64,000 nt of DNA from CBDAPI01 sp965248635 (lineage in GTDB: Bacteria > Acidobacteriota > UBA6911 > RPQK01 > CBDAPI01): assembly GCA_965248635.1 (NCBI GenBank), contig OZ252114.1:5370895-5434894 (forward strand), written 5' to 3'. The notes beneath the pieces are model-generated. The model was not told the origin of the DNA. It saw only the letters and a list, made by a program, of their open reading frames with translations, and searched no databases. This document shows positions 1 to 8,625 of this stretch, in pieces. Position 1 is the first letter of the stretch; each line of letters begins with the position of its first letter. A program made the position numbers and the translations under genes.

Positions 1-627
1 CAGGCCCAGGTTCGAGTATTGATAGTAAGTTCTGGCCGGATAGAGCGTCTGCTGGTGAGTGATGCGGTCGATAATCTCCTGGCGCGTTGGGAACGGAAAT
101 CCGGGACCGCTCCAGTAGGAATGACCGGTCTCCCGGGGCAGGCCCGAGGAGTGACTCAGGATACCCCGGACCGTAATCGGGGGACCGTCCGGAAACGTGT
201 TCTGGATATCCAGCCAGGGAATGTGATCGGCCACAGGATCGTCAAGCTCCAGACTTCCCTGATCGCGGAGTTGCATAACCCCGATGCTGGTAAAGAGCTT
301 CGAAATGGAACAGATACTGTAGATCGTGGAGGGAGTGGCCGGCTTCCTGCTCTCCACATCTGCGTATCCAACGCCTCGGCTCCAGACCAGATCCTGGTCG
401 TAAACCACTCCTACCGACAGTCCGGGCAGCTGCTGATAGGCCACCATGGCCTCGGCCCAGGTTTCAAAAAGAGCAATCGCCTCCACCACCCTCGGATCCT
501 GACGCAGCTGTTCAACCGAGGGTCGCCCGTCCTCTGGGGAGCTCGTCTGTGCTCCCGGGAGGGGCGAAGCAATCAGGTTGAGCAATAGAAGAAAAACGCC
601 GCCGGGGAGAGCTGCCCGTAACCTCAT
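1..627 (-). CDS. Serine hydrolase (class C beta-lactamase family), 3' end outside window
   Basis: Reading the minus strand from an ATG at 627 gives 209 codons without a stop, running off the left edge, so the C-terminus is missing. Residues about 1-26 form a signal peptide (charged start, then a Leu-rich core), so the enzyme is exported. The SxxK nucleophile motif is at residues 107-110 (S-I-S-K) and the YSN motif at 204-206, the expected spacing for the beta-lactamase/transpeptidase-like fold (PF00144). The Lys-Thr-Gly box would lie beyond the window. The family includes esterases, D-aminopeptidases and beta-lactamases; the substrate cannot be told. It lies 60 bp downstream of the FkbM gene on the same strand. 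Confidence 0.85.
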   Translation of the reverse strand, partial: MRLRAALPGGVFLLLLNLIASPLPGAQTSSPEDGRPSVEQLRQDPRVVEAIALFETWAEAMVAYQQLPGLSVGVVYDQDLVWSRGVGYADVESRKPATPSTIYSICSISKLFTSIGVMQLRDQGSLELDDPVADHIPWLDIQNTFPDGPPITVRGILSHSSGLPRETGHSYWSGPGFPFPTRQEIIDRITHQQTLYPARTYYQYSNLGL

Positions 628-687
628 GGCTGCGCATGGTAGCGCTTCGATCTCCTTGACTCAAGCCGTTACGGAAGGATCCAACGC

Positions 688-1721
688 TCAGCCAGGGCAG
701 TTTGACCGGGGAATCTTGTCCCCGAGTTCCGCCGGAAAAAGGACTAGCTCGACCTGCCCTCCCGATCGTCCAACTCCTTCTGTGTACTCGACCAGTTCAT
801 ATTGACCCCGACACCAACCAGAACCGCGGGTCGGCCTTTCGAGATAGGCATAGTCCTGGGGCAGGACCGACAGCAGTTCTTCTTCGTTCAGGAAACTGAG
901 GGGGTTGCCATAGCTGATCTCTACCACAATCACCGGCCGGTTCCGGACCAGGGTTTCACGGAGTCCCTTCAGAACAGGTTTTTCGTAGCCTTCGACATCC
1001 AACTTGATCAGGTGAACAACGGCTTCTCCGATGCCGGCGAGCCACTCGTCCCCCCGAACGATCTGAAGCTCCATGGAAGTGAAATTGTTGTGACTCTTAA
1101 ACCCGTCTACAAACGATCCGGTGCCCGGATTCTCATCGGGGGGCTCGAAGAAAGGTAGTTTTTCGTTGACTTCCCCCAGCCCTACAGCGTGAACCACGAT
1201 GTTTTCGAGCCCGTTGTTTCGATCATGCGTCGAAAGCGCCTGAGCATGGGTTCGTAGGGTTCGAAGGCATGGACCTTTTTAGAGTACTGAGCCCTGTACA
1301 TTGAGTGTTGACCGGTGTTGGCGCCAATGTCCATGAAAATGCCGTCCTCGGGAGCCAGAATCTGCATCATGTCCCGCAGGAAGTACAGCATCGGCTTTTC
1401 ATAGGCTCCCTCCATCAGAATGAAATCGTCGACCCAGCCCAGGGAATTCCCTTCATAGACCATCCCGTAGAAATCGATGGAGAAGTTGAGACCACGCGGC
1501 GCCAGCCTCGTCAGGTAGAGGAGCAGATAATCAAGGGTGCTTCCGGTGTTTCCTCGCAGACTCCGGCCTCCAATCTCGAGCGTATAATCGTAAGGTCGAT
1601 CCAGCGGCGGAAAGAGATTGTCGCAGGGTTTTCGAACCAGGTAGAGTGCCGTCGCGTAAAGAACTTCCAGGATCAGAAGAGCCAGGAGCCCCTTTGTCGC
1701 AAACGAAAGTAGTCTTTTCAT
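688..1721 (-). CDS. FkbM-family SAM-dependent methyltransferase, interrupted by a frameshift
   Basis: Two minus-strand frames together make one FkbM methyltransferase. The first half (1721 to about 1205) has an N-terminal membrane segment (residues about 8-28) and the SAM-binding motif DIGANTG at 131-137. The second half (about 1205 to 688) has the family's conserved HLIKLDVEGYE segment and the C-terminal barrel strands. The break lies near 1197-1212: the first frame ends in an unrelated tail, while the other frame reads N-G-L-E-N-I-V-V-H, the expected continuation, as if one base were missing. FkbM enzymes O-methylate sugars or other small molecules. Whether the gene is truly dead or the base was lost in assembly cannot be decided here. 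Confidence 0.75.
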
Positions 1722-1955
1722 CCTCTCATCTCTTCAAGAGTGACGGCGCCAGAATCCCCGGGCTGGGAGAGAAGTCGGATTCGTCCCCACTTATAGACTA
1801 TATCCCTGCCCTTCTCGAGTTAGCAGCGACAGCATCCTATTCTGCCGCTCCCGTTGGCGCACTTCTGTGACTTGATGCACACACAGACTGGCTGCGAAAG
1901 GGTGGACGTCGATCCGTGTCGACCATTGCAGATCCAGACTCCCTGACGCGAGCGG

Positions 1956-3866
1956 CTAGAATGAGGAGGGACTTTCGACCATCTCAACTCGTTGCAGGCC
2001 GCGCACTGAGTTGCACAGAAACACCTCATCCGCAGAAACGAGATCTTCCGGATGCAGGACCGTCTCCTGAAGGTAAAAGTCCCGGGAATTGAACAGGTGT
2101 TGCCGAAAGACACCGGGCAGGAGCCCACACGGCACTGGTGGCGTGTGATATTCCTTCCCTTTGCGGATGATCACATTACTGCGTGCTCCCTCCGTAACCT
2201 CTCCCCGCTGGTTCAAGAAAAACAGATCGAACAGGCCCCTCTCCACCGCACTCCGCAGCTCCCGGTCATAGAAATGCCGATTCGAGGTCTTGTGATAAAG
2301 AAAACGATTCCGTGAATCAATGCGCTCGAATGCGATAGCGACCCGCTCGATGTCTTGCGCCGCTGCGATTTCGTCCTGAGTGATTCGAACCCCCCCTCGT
2401 TCGTCCAGGGCCAATCGAACTCGAAACGCACGCCGGCCTTCACTCTGAACCTGCAGTTCCCTCTCATGCAATCGCAGGGAATCGCGAACCGCCTCGAGGT
2501 CAAAGGAAAAGCCGAAGTAAATCGCTGAGTCCCCGGCCCGCAGCAAGTGTTCCTCGAGCAGAAGCCAACCTGTGGTCGGCTCCCAGCGGATGGTTTCCAG
2601 CAGCTCGAGGCCGTGCAGAGAGCCCCCCAGAAAACGAGCCTTGTCAAGACACTCCTGGTATTCTCCGGCAATATCCGAGTCATAAGTAACACCGCTGCCG
2701 ACTCCCATTTCCGCCTGGCCCTCACGCTTGTCCAACACCAGGGTTCGAATGGCGACACTAAAGACGGCTCGTCCCTCCGGAGCCAAGAACCCGACGCAGC
2801 CGGTGTAAACGCCTCGCGATTCTTTTTCCAGTTCGTGGATAATCTGCATGGTTCGAATCTTGGGCGCACCCGTGACCGAACCGCTGGGGAAAACATGTCG
2901 GATCAGCTCCGAGAAAGGGCAGCTAGAACTCATCCTGGCTTCGATAACCGAGGTTGCCTGGTACACAGTCTCGAATTCTTCGACGGCATAGTATTCCGGC
3001 ACTCTCACTGTTCCCACCTCGGCAATCCTGCCGATGTCGTTGCGGAGAAGATCGACGATCATCACGTTCTCGGCGCGATCTTTGGCTGAGTCCAGCAGCG
3101 TGCGGCGGCGGCGATCATCTTCGTCCGGGGTTCGTCCGCGGGGGGCGGTTCCCTTCATCGGCCGGAAGGTGATCTCTTGCCCCTGCATGCGAAAGAAGAG
3201 CTCTGGAGAAAATGAGAGAATGGAGGTATCGGACAACTTCAGGAATGCGGAGTAAGGCACTCGCTGGCTGCCCCGAAGCTGACAGTAGAGATCGGCGGCG
3301 GGATGCGTCCACGGAAAACGCATCTTGAATGAGAAGTTGACCTGATAGGTGCTTCCATCCCGGATGTACTGCTTGATTCTCGCCAGCGCACTCCGGAATT
3401 CTTCTTCACAGATCGAGGGTGAGGGTTCGAGCTCGTGGATCGTCGACGCCTGGCACGACTCGCTCAGACGGTTGGCGATTTGAAGAGCGTGCTGCTCTCC
3501 GCTCTCAAAAGTTCTGCTTCTGTGGTTGTATATCCATGGTTCCTCGTAAATGCCGAACCACATCAGTGGCTTTGAGGAGGCAGGAATAGCGGAGAGACTC
3601 TGCTCGAACGCATACCCCAGCTCATAGGCCATGAAACCGGCGGCGTGCAACCCCTGGCCAACCGCATGCTCGACTTCCTGCAGGCATTTTTCAGCGTCAT
3701 GCAGGGAATTGCACTCGATCGTGGAAAGAGGCTGGCAAAAGACATGACTGCGAAACTCAGATCGATCCGGCCGGGCGGTTTCGAGAAGAACGGAATCAGG
3801 CTGGTCTTCCAGCCAGGATAGAAACGTGGAGGTGAACAGTCTATCCCGACCGATGATGGGTTTCAT
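1956..3866 (-). CDS. pabB: Aminodeoxychorismate synthase component I fused to 4-amino-4-deoxychorismate lyase (PabB-PabC)
   Basis: A 636-aa bifunctional enzyme making p-aminobenzoate for folate. The N-terminal chorismate-binding domain (residues about 1-410) carries PMKGTAPRGR, RNDIGR and FPSGSVTGAPK, the conserved chorismate/Mg site of PabB/TrpE. The C-terminal PLP domain (about 415-636) is an aminotransferase class IV lyase with the LLET start motif and the Schiff-base lysine in LYHKTSNR. The start was set at the ATG at 3866 because the extra upstream codons overlap the divergent dehydrogenase promoter and look non-coding. The stop is TAG. PabB-PabC fusions are well known. Its position back-to-back with the tetrahydrofolate methyl-transfer cluster suggests a folate-related neighbourhood. 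Confidence 0.93.
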   Translation of the reverse strand: MKPIIGRDRLFTSTFLSWLEDQPDSVLLETARPDRSEFRSHVFCQPLSTIECNSLHDAEKCLQEVEHAVGQGLHAAGFMAYELGYAFEQSLSAIPASSKPLMWFGIYEEPWIYNHRSRTFESGEQHALQIANRLSESCQASTIHELEPSPSICEEEFRSALARIKQYIRDGSTYQVNFSFKMRFPWTHPAADLYCQLRGSQRVPYSAFLKLSDTSILSFSPELFFRMQGQEITFRPMKGTAPRGRTPDEDDRRRRTLLDSAKDRAENVMIVDLLRNDIGRIAEVGTVRVPEYYAVEEFETVYQATSVIEARMSSSCPFSELIRHVFPSGSVTGAPKIRTMQIIHELEKESRGVYTGCVGFLAPEGRAVFSVAIRTLVLDKREGQAEMGVGSGVTYDSDIAGEYQECLDKARFLGGSLHGLELLETIRWEPTTGWLLLEEHLLRAGDSAIYFGFSFDLEAVRDSLRLHERELQVQSEGRRAFRVRLALDERGGVRITQDEIAAAQDIERVAIAFERIDSRNRFLYHKTSNRHFYDRELRSAVERGLFDLFFLNQRGEVTEGARSNVIIRKGKEYHTPPVPCGLLPGVFRQHLFNSRDFYLQETVLHPEDLVSADEVFLCNSVRGLQRVEMVESPSSF

Positions 3867-3960
3867 ATCTGTCAAAGTGCCTCTTGTCCTGCCACTTTCG
3901 TACGATATTCTTGCAGAGTTCGGAAAATGCTGTAAGCTCTGGGACGATTGGAACGAGGGA

Positions 3961-4917
3961 ATGACTATGAGAATCGTGTTTCTAGACGAATCCACCATCA
4001 CTCTCAATGACGACATCGACTTCTCGGTTTTCCAGGAGCTGGGAGCTTACGCAGGGTATCCCCACTCCACAGAGGAAGAGACCATCGAGCGGGCTGCTGG
4101 TGCTGAAGTCGTGGTCCCCAACAAGGTGCGAATCACCCCCCGGGTGATCGAGGCCGTGGATTCCCTGCAATTGATCGCCGAAATCGCGACGGGATACGAC
4201 AATGTCGACCTGCCGGCAGCTAAGAACAAGGGCGTGACCGTGTGCAATGTCGCCGGCTATGCCGCGAACACAGTCCCTCAGCACACTTTTGCGCTGATCC
4301 TCAATCTGGCCACCAAAGCCCACCTCTATCATGCCGATGTCATGGCGGGAGAGTGGGCTCAAGCAAGCTCTTTCAACCTGTTGAATTACCAGGCCTTCGA
4401 GCTCAACGGCCTGACGATCGGCATCATCGGCCTGGGTACGATCGGGAGGGGAGTGGCACGGATTGCCGAGGGTTTCGGAATGAGGGTGCTGGCTCACGAC
4501 ATCGTTGGGATTCGAGGGGCAGACTACCCCAACACGGACCTGGAAACCATCTTCTGCGAGTCGGACTTCGTCACAGTGCACAGTCCTCTGACCGCTCAGA
4601 CCCGCAACCTGATTGATGCCGATGCGTTGAGCAAGATGAAACCCACGGCGATGGTGATCAATACAGCGCGGGGAGGGATCGTCGACGAAGAAGCTCTGGC
4701 AGCAGCCTTGAACAGTGGCCGGATCGCGGGAGCAGGTTTCGACGTCCTCACCTCGGAACCTCCTGTAGAAGGCAATGTTCTGCTAACCGCCAAAAACGTA
4801 ATCATGACACCCCACTGCGCCTGGTCGACCCGAGAGGCGCGGCAAAAGCTGGTGAACGAGACCGCTGAGAACATTCGGGCCTTTGTTGAGGGCAGACCTC
4901 GAAACGTAGTTGTTTAA
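3961..4917 (+). CDS. D-isomer-specific 2-hydroxyacid dehydrogenase
   Basis: A 318-aa NAD-dependent dehydrogenase of the D-3-phosphoglycerate/glyoxylate reductase family, reducing a 2-keto acid to the D-hydroxy acid or the reverse. The Rossmann dinucleotide motif GLGTIG is at residues 157-162. The catalytic Arg sits in NTARGGIVDE, the Glu in the DVLTSEPP region and the His in MTPHCAW, so the active site is complete. No ACT domain follows, so it is not a classical long SerA. The ATG at 3961 follows a purine-rich GAACGAGGG and gives the usual family length; upstream in-frame codons overlap the pabB promoter. It is the first gene of the + strand run into the C1 cluster; a role as a glycolate/glyoxylate or serine-precursor enzyme is possible but unproven. 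Confidence 0.9.
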   Translation: MTMRIVFLDESTITLNDDIDFSVFQELGAYAGYPHSTEEETIERAAGAEVVVPNKVRITPRVIEAVDSLQLIAEIATGYDNVDLPAAKNKGVTVCNVAGYAANTVPQHTFALILNLATKAHLYHADVMAGEWAQASSFNLLNYQAFELNGLTIGIIGLGTIGRGVARIAEGFGMRVLAHDIVGIRGADYPNTDLETIFCESDFVTVHSPLTAQTRNLIDADALSKMKPTAMVINTARGGIVDEEALAAALNSGRIAGAGFDVLTSEPPVEGNVLLTAKNVIMTPHCAWSTREARQKLVNETAENIRAFVEGRPRNVVV

Positions 4918-4980
4918 AGGGTAGTCAAGGAGCTGATACAAGTAGTCGACAGCTAGGGAGTTATCCTGGGCGACGAAGGG

Positions 4981-5445
4981 TTGGAGAAAACGGTGGGCAT
5001 TCTTCAAAGGCATCCACATCTACTGGAACTCATTTACTCCATGACAAGGCGTTTTCTGCTGCCCTTTCGCCCCTGGCTGAAACCCGGGGGCTGGGGGGAG
5101 TCCTTCTTGATCCGTGTCGAGAGAGTCAGTAAAGGGGTTGTGTTCGATTGCCGGATGTGTGGTCAGTGCGTGCTTCACGTCACGGGAATGACCTGCCCAA
5201 TGACCTGTCCCAAGAACCTGCGCAACGGCCCCTGCGGAGGCGTGCGGACGGACGGCAACTGCGAAATCATTCCCGATATGCCCTGCGTGTGGGTGCAGGC
5301 CTGGGAGCGTTCCAAACAGATGCCCGGGTACGGCTCGGAGATTCTCAAGCTCCTGCCGCCCCTCGACCGCCAACTCGAGGGGACTTCTGCCTGGGTGAAT
5401 GATTTCGCGGGCAGGGTTGATACTCCACCGGGATGGGAATCATGA
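4981..5445 (+). CDS. metV: MTHFR C-terminal cysteine-rich domain protein (MetV-like)
   Basis: A 154-aa protein with the cysteine-rich MTHFR_C domain (PF12225): CRMCGQC, then CPMTCPKNLRNGPCGG and a later CEII..MPC. In acetogens the equivalent small protein MetV forms a complex with MetF and supplies iron-sulfur/zinc sites for ferredoxin- or NADH-linked methylene-THF reduction. It ends in an ATGA overlap with metF, so the two are translationally coupled. The TTG at 4981 was taken as start because homologous N-termini are about this long; an ATG at 5041 is the alternative. The assignment is firm at domain level; the electron donor is unknown. Confidence 0.85.
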   Translation: MEKTVGILQRHPHLLELIYSMTRRFLLPFRPWLKPGGWGESFLIRVERVSKGVVFDCRMCGQCVLHVTGMTCPMTCPKNLRNGPCGGVRTDGNCEIIPDMPCVWVQAWERSKQMPGYGSEILKLLPPLDRQLEGTSAWVNDFAGRVDTPPGWES

Positions 5446-6398
5446 GTCAGGGCGAGATGCGAGCCGGCTCACGACTCGAGCACGTGTTGAGGTCGGGCCG
5501 CTTTGCCGTCACTGCGGAGCTGAACCCCCCCGACACGGCGGATCCTCATGAAGTCTACGATCGGGCCCTTTTCCTGGCGTCTGTGTGTGATGCCATCAAC
5601 GCGACCGATGCCTCCGGGGCACATGTGCACATGTCCAGCGTTGGGGTTTGTTCCCTTTTAACGCAAGCCGGATACGAACCTGTTCTGCAGATGTCCTGCC
5701 GTGACCGAAATCGGATCGCCCTCCAGGGTGATCTGCTGGGAGCTGCCGCGCTGGGTGTAAAGAACGTTCTCTGCCTGACCGGCGACGGCGTCCAAGTGGG
5801 TGACCAACCCGATGCCAAACCAGTCTTTGACCTGGACTCGATGACCCTGCTTCGGACGGCTCGGATCTTGCGAGACGAATCTCGCTTTCTGAGCGGTCGG
5901 AAACTGGAAACACCACCGTCTTTGTTCCTGGGAGCAGCCGCCAACCCCTTCGTTCAACCTTTCGACTTTCGCCCCCTCAGATTGAAAAAAAAAGTGGAGG
6001 CCGGCGCCGATTTTATTCAGACTCAGTTTTGCTTTGATGTCCCCCGATTTGAGACCTTTATGGCTGCGGCGAGAGATCTGGGACTTCCTGAGCGTGTCTT
6101 TATTCTGGTTGGCGTAGGCCCCCTGCGATCGGCCCGGGCCGCCGAGTGGGTCAGAAGCAATGTACCGGGGGTCGTGATTCCTGACGATATCATTCATCGT
6201 CTGAAATCGGTCCCCCCAGACCGGCAGGGCAAGGAGGGTAAGAAACTGTGTGTCGAGATCATTCAACAGGTGCGAGAAATCCCGGGCATCTCCGGTGTCC
6301 ACGTGATGGCGTACCGGCAGGAGGAACTGGTAGCGGAGATCATTGAGGAGGCCGGACTTCTACCGCGTCGTTCTCTGTCATCCACGGGTGGCCCCTGA
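5442..6398 (+). CDS. metF: Methylenetetrahydrofolate reductase (MetF family)
   Basis: A 318-aa TIM-barrel flavoprotein interconverting 5,10-methylene-THF and 5-methyl-THF. Seen are the N-terminal VTAELNPPDTAD strand with the catalytic Glu, the CRDRNR segment, the LTGDG motif and the ADFIQTQFCFDVPRFE strand, all typical of MetF. The ATG at 5442 overlaps the metV stop (ATGA); an in-frame ATG at 5433 is possible. Together with the MetV-like protein it would oxidise methyl-THF made by the methyltransferases downstream, or supply methyl groups in the opposite direction. It belongs to the short, non-regulatory bacterial form. Confidence 0.92.
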   Translation: MSQGEMRAGSRLEHVLRSGRFAVTAELNPPDTADPHEVYDRALFLASVCDAINATDASGAHVHMSSVGVCSLLTQAGYEPVLQMSCRDRNRIALQGDLLGAAALGVKNVLCLTGDGVQVGDQPDAKPVFDLDSMTLLRTARILRDESRFLSGRKLETPPSLFLGAAANPFVQPFDFRPLRLKKKVEAGADFIQTQFCFDVPRFETFMAAARDLGLPERVFILVGVGPLRSARAAEWVRSNVPGVVIPDDIIHRLKSVPPDRQGKEGKKLCVEIIQQVREIPGISGVHVMAYRQEELVAEIIEEAGLLPRRSLSSTGGP

Positions 6399-6468
6399 CG
6401 AAACTCCCGGGGAAAGAGGGGCTTGCCCTTGTGGAGGCCACAACTGAAATTCATGTACTATTCACTTC

Positions 6469-6810
6469 GTGACCAGGGCGAGAGTAATCTATTGGAAGGA
6501 GGTCCCGGTACAGGTTCAGGCTGAGGACGACAACGGTCAGGTCTCAAAGCCTCTAGATCAGAGATTTCAGGAGGGCGTAGACCGGATCGCCATGTTTGAC
6601 GGGAGCCTGGGAACTGAAGAGTATCTAAGTGGCTGGGCCTGGGGGGAATATATGGAAGCAGAGGGTACGGCAGCCGAGACGGCCGCCCGACTGGCGGATC
6701 GTTACAATCAAGGCTTCCCCGACGACTTCGTGATGCGAATTCGGGAGCTTCATCAGTCGGGACAGCGCAAGCCTCATCCCGGAGCCGTGGACCAGTGGAT
6801 TTCTGAATGA
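6469..6810 (+). CDS. Virulence-factor-domain (CvfC-like) small protein
   Basis: A 113-aa soluble protein starting at a GTG. The sequence (RARVIYWKEVPVQVQAED, RFQEGVDRIAM, LSGWAWGEY, ARLADRYNQGFP) fits the small 'virulence factor' domain family (PF13769, CvfC-like), whose biochemical role is unknown. The family name comes from Staphylococcus and says nothing about pathogenicity here. I recall such proteins beside corrinoid methyltransferase and MTHFR genes in aerobic bacteria, which matches this context. No clear Shine-Dalgarno is seen before the GTG. Confidence 0.7.
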   Translation: MTRARVIYWKEVPVQVQAEDDNGQVSKPLDQRFQEGVDRIAMFDGSLGTEEYLSGWAWGEYMEAEGTAAETAARLADRYNQGFPDDFVMRIRELHQSGQRKPHPGAVDQWISE

Positions 6811-6834
6811 AATGAGACCAAGAAGGAAGACCCT

Positions 6835-7512
6835 ATGCTAGAAACAAAAGCCGAAAGTAAGCTTCGAGTGACCGAGGTCATTGAGAGGTACGGAAAGTGC
6901 CTCGAATTGATTTCGATGGACCCGCATTTCAAAGACATCACCGTGGGAATCTACCGCAAGGGTCAAGCCTTGACGGTTTGGACCTTCAGTCAAGAGCCAG
7001 GAGTCAGCGGGCGCATCCGACAGATCCGCGACCAGCTGGTGAATCTGGGTGGGCTGGTTGCTATCGAGAATACCCACGACCAAGCCCGATTCCCGTGTGC
7101 CACCTTACACGCAAGACCTCTCAGGTTTCTCCTGGCCCAGGCTGTAGAAAAAGACCCTGACTACACACATCCCAGCGGCCCTTTGTCAATCCAGGACACC
7201 AAAACCGATCTGACCCTGATCGTAGAAGTAAGGGAACAGGAAGGTCGATGGGTTTATCAGATCTCGGCAGAGGGTGATCCCGAGAAGATTCCACTGCGGC
7301 TGCCTGCCGTCCAGGCGGGCTTCCTCCGCTATGGCGAAATGGAAAAGGTCGAAAAGAACACCGTGGCCTTTTCCTGCGGAAGCCGCCACGATGAACTGCT
7401 GAGGCTGCTCCTCCCTTACTCCCGTAATATCAGTGCGGTGGAGACGATGTTGGAGGAGTCGGCCCTGCGAGGACAGTTGACCACGGGAACGGCGGGTTTC
7501 TCGCCACTGTGA
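6835..7512 (+). CDS. Uncharacterised 225-aa protein in the C1 methyltransferase cluster
   Basis: I do not recognise a family. It is a soluble alpha/beta protein with no signal or membrane segment, read from an ATG 22 bp after the previous stop, preceded by an AAGGAAG ribosome site. Scattered Cys and His (RFPCATLHARP, FSCGSRHDEL) do not form an obvious metal motif. Codon use and tight spacing (54 bp to the next start) show it is a real member of the operon. A role linked to methyl transfer or to the corrinoid protein is inferred only from position. Confidence 0.75.
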   Translation: MLETKAESKLRVTEVIERYGKCLELISMDPHFKDITVGIYRKGQALTVWTFSQEPGVSGRIRQIRDQLVNLGGLVAIENTHDQARFPCATLHARPLRFLLAQAVEKDPDYTHPSGPLSIQDTKTDLTLIVEVREQEGRWVYQISAEGDPEKIPLRLPAVQAGFLRYGEMEKVEKNTVAFSCGSRHDELLRLLLPYSRNISAVETMLEESALRGQLTTGTAGFSPL

Positions 7513-7566
7513 TCACCGATCCCGTTGAGCATCCAGCTGAAAACAGAACTGCAAGGAGTTACTGCA

Positions 7567-8604
7567 ATGGCTTTTGTTGAAACCATGAAACCTCGAGACC
7601 GGGTCTTAAACGCTCTGGCCGGCAAACCGGTTGACCGGCCCCCCATATCCAATCCCACCAATGTGGCCACCGTGGAACTGATGGATCTGGTCGGCGCCCC
7701 GTTTCCGGAGGCCTGCCGAAATCCCGAACTAAACGCCAGATTGGCCGCGACGGGGTATACGGAGCTGGGCTTCGACAGCATCATGCCCGTCTTCACGATC
7801 ATCCAGGAATCCTCGGCCCTGGGTTGTGAGATGCAATGGGAGGTCAAGGACAACTGGCCCACCGTGCGTATGTACAAGCCCATCTGGGAAGGGCCGGAAG
7901 ACGTTCACATCCCCAAGGACTTCCTCACCCATCCAGATAACCAGTGCGTGCTCAAGTCTCTGTCTATTCTAAAAAAGGAATACGGAGACGAAGCGGCCAT
8001 CATCGGCAAAGCAATGGGGCCCTGGACGCTTGCGTACCACGTTTTCGGGGTGGAGCAGTTCCTGCTCATGACTATCGATGATCCCGGCAGGACTATGCAG
8101 TGCCTGGATCGCTTGAAGGAGATCTCGGTTTTGTTTTCGATCGCACAGATTGAGGCAGGCGCTGACGCTCTCACCTTTCCGGATCACGCAACTGGAGATC
8201 TGGTCAGTGGCGAGTACTACCGAAAGTTCCTTTTGGAACTCCATCAGGAAATGGTAGAGCGCATCCCCTGTCCCCTGATCCTGCACATTTGCGGACAAAC
8301 TCTTGACCGCTTGGATTTCATAGCGCAGACCGGCATGGCCTGTTTCCATTTCGATTCCAAGAATGACCCGAAAAAGGCCATGGAGATCGCGGGAGGCCGA
8401 ATTCGCCTGGTGGGAAACCTCAATAATCCGGAACTGCTCTACGCCCGCGGGCCTGAAGAGGTGCGTGAGGCCGTCTACGAATGCATGGATGCCGGCGTTA
8501 ATTTGATTGCTCCCGAATGTGCCATCCCACTGGCGACCAAACTCGAAAATCTGCTCGAGATTCCCCAAGCTGTCAAAGATTGGTGCAAAGAACACTCCAA
8601 CTGA
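7567..8604 (+). CDS. Uroporphyrinogen-decarboxylase-family corrinoid methyltransferase (MtaA/CmuA-like)
   Basis: A 345-aa TIM-barrel protein of the URO-D superfamily. The C-terminal half has LILHICGQ and later LIAPECAIP, the His-x-Cys...Cys zinc site typical of MtaA/MtbA/CmuA methylcobamide methyltransferases and absent from true HemE. The ATG at 7567 follows AAGGAGTTACTGCA, an excellent ribosome site, and was preferred over a TTG at 7525. Family members move a methyl group between a corrinoid protein and coenzyme M or THF, or from a methylated substrate to the corrinoid. The sequence does not tell which half-reaction this one catalyses. It lies directly before the DHPS-like methyltransferase. 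Confidence 0.83.
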   Translation: MAFVETMKPRDRVLNALAGKPVDRPPISNPTNVATVELMDLVGAPFPEACRNPELNARLAATGYTELGFDSIMPVFTIIQESSALGCEMQWEVKDNWPTVRMYKPIWEGPEDVHIPKDFLTHPDNQCVLKSLSILKKEYGDEAAIIGKAMGPWTLAYHVFGVEQFLLMTIDDPGRTMQCLDRLKEISVLFSIAQIEAGADALTFPDHATGDLVSGEYYRKFLLELHQEMVERIPCPLILHICGQTLDRLDFIAQTGMACFHFDSKNDPKKAMEIAGGRIRLVGNLNNPELLYARGPEEVREAVYECMDAGVNLIAPECAIPLATKLENLLEIPQAVKDWCKEHSN

Positions 8605-8625
8605 CTTCCTGAACTTTCCTCCGTT

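Noticed and set aside
7567..8604. HemE (uroporphyrinogen decarboxylase) for haem synthesis
   Set aside because: The zinc-type His-x-Cys...Cys motif and the operon context point to a corrinoid methyltransferase; no other haem genes are nearby.
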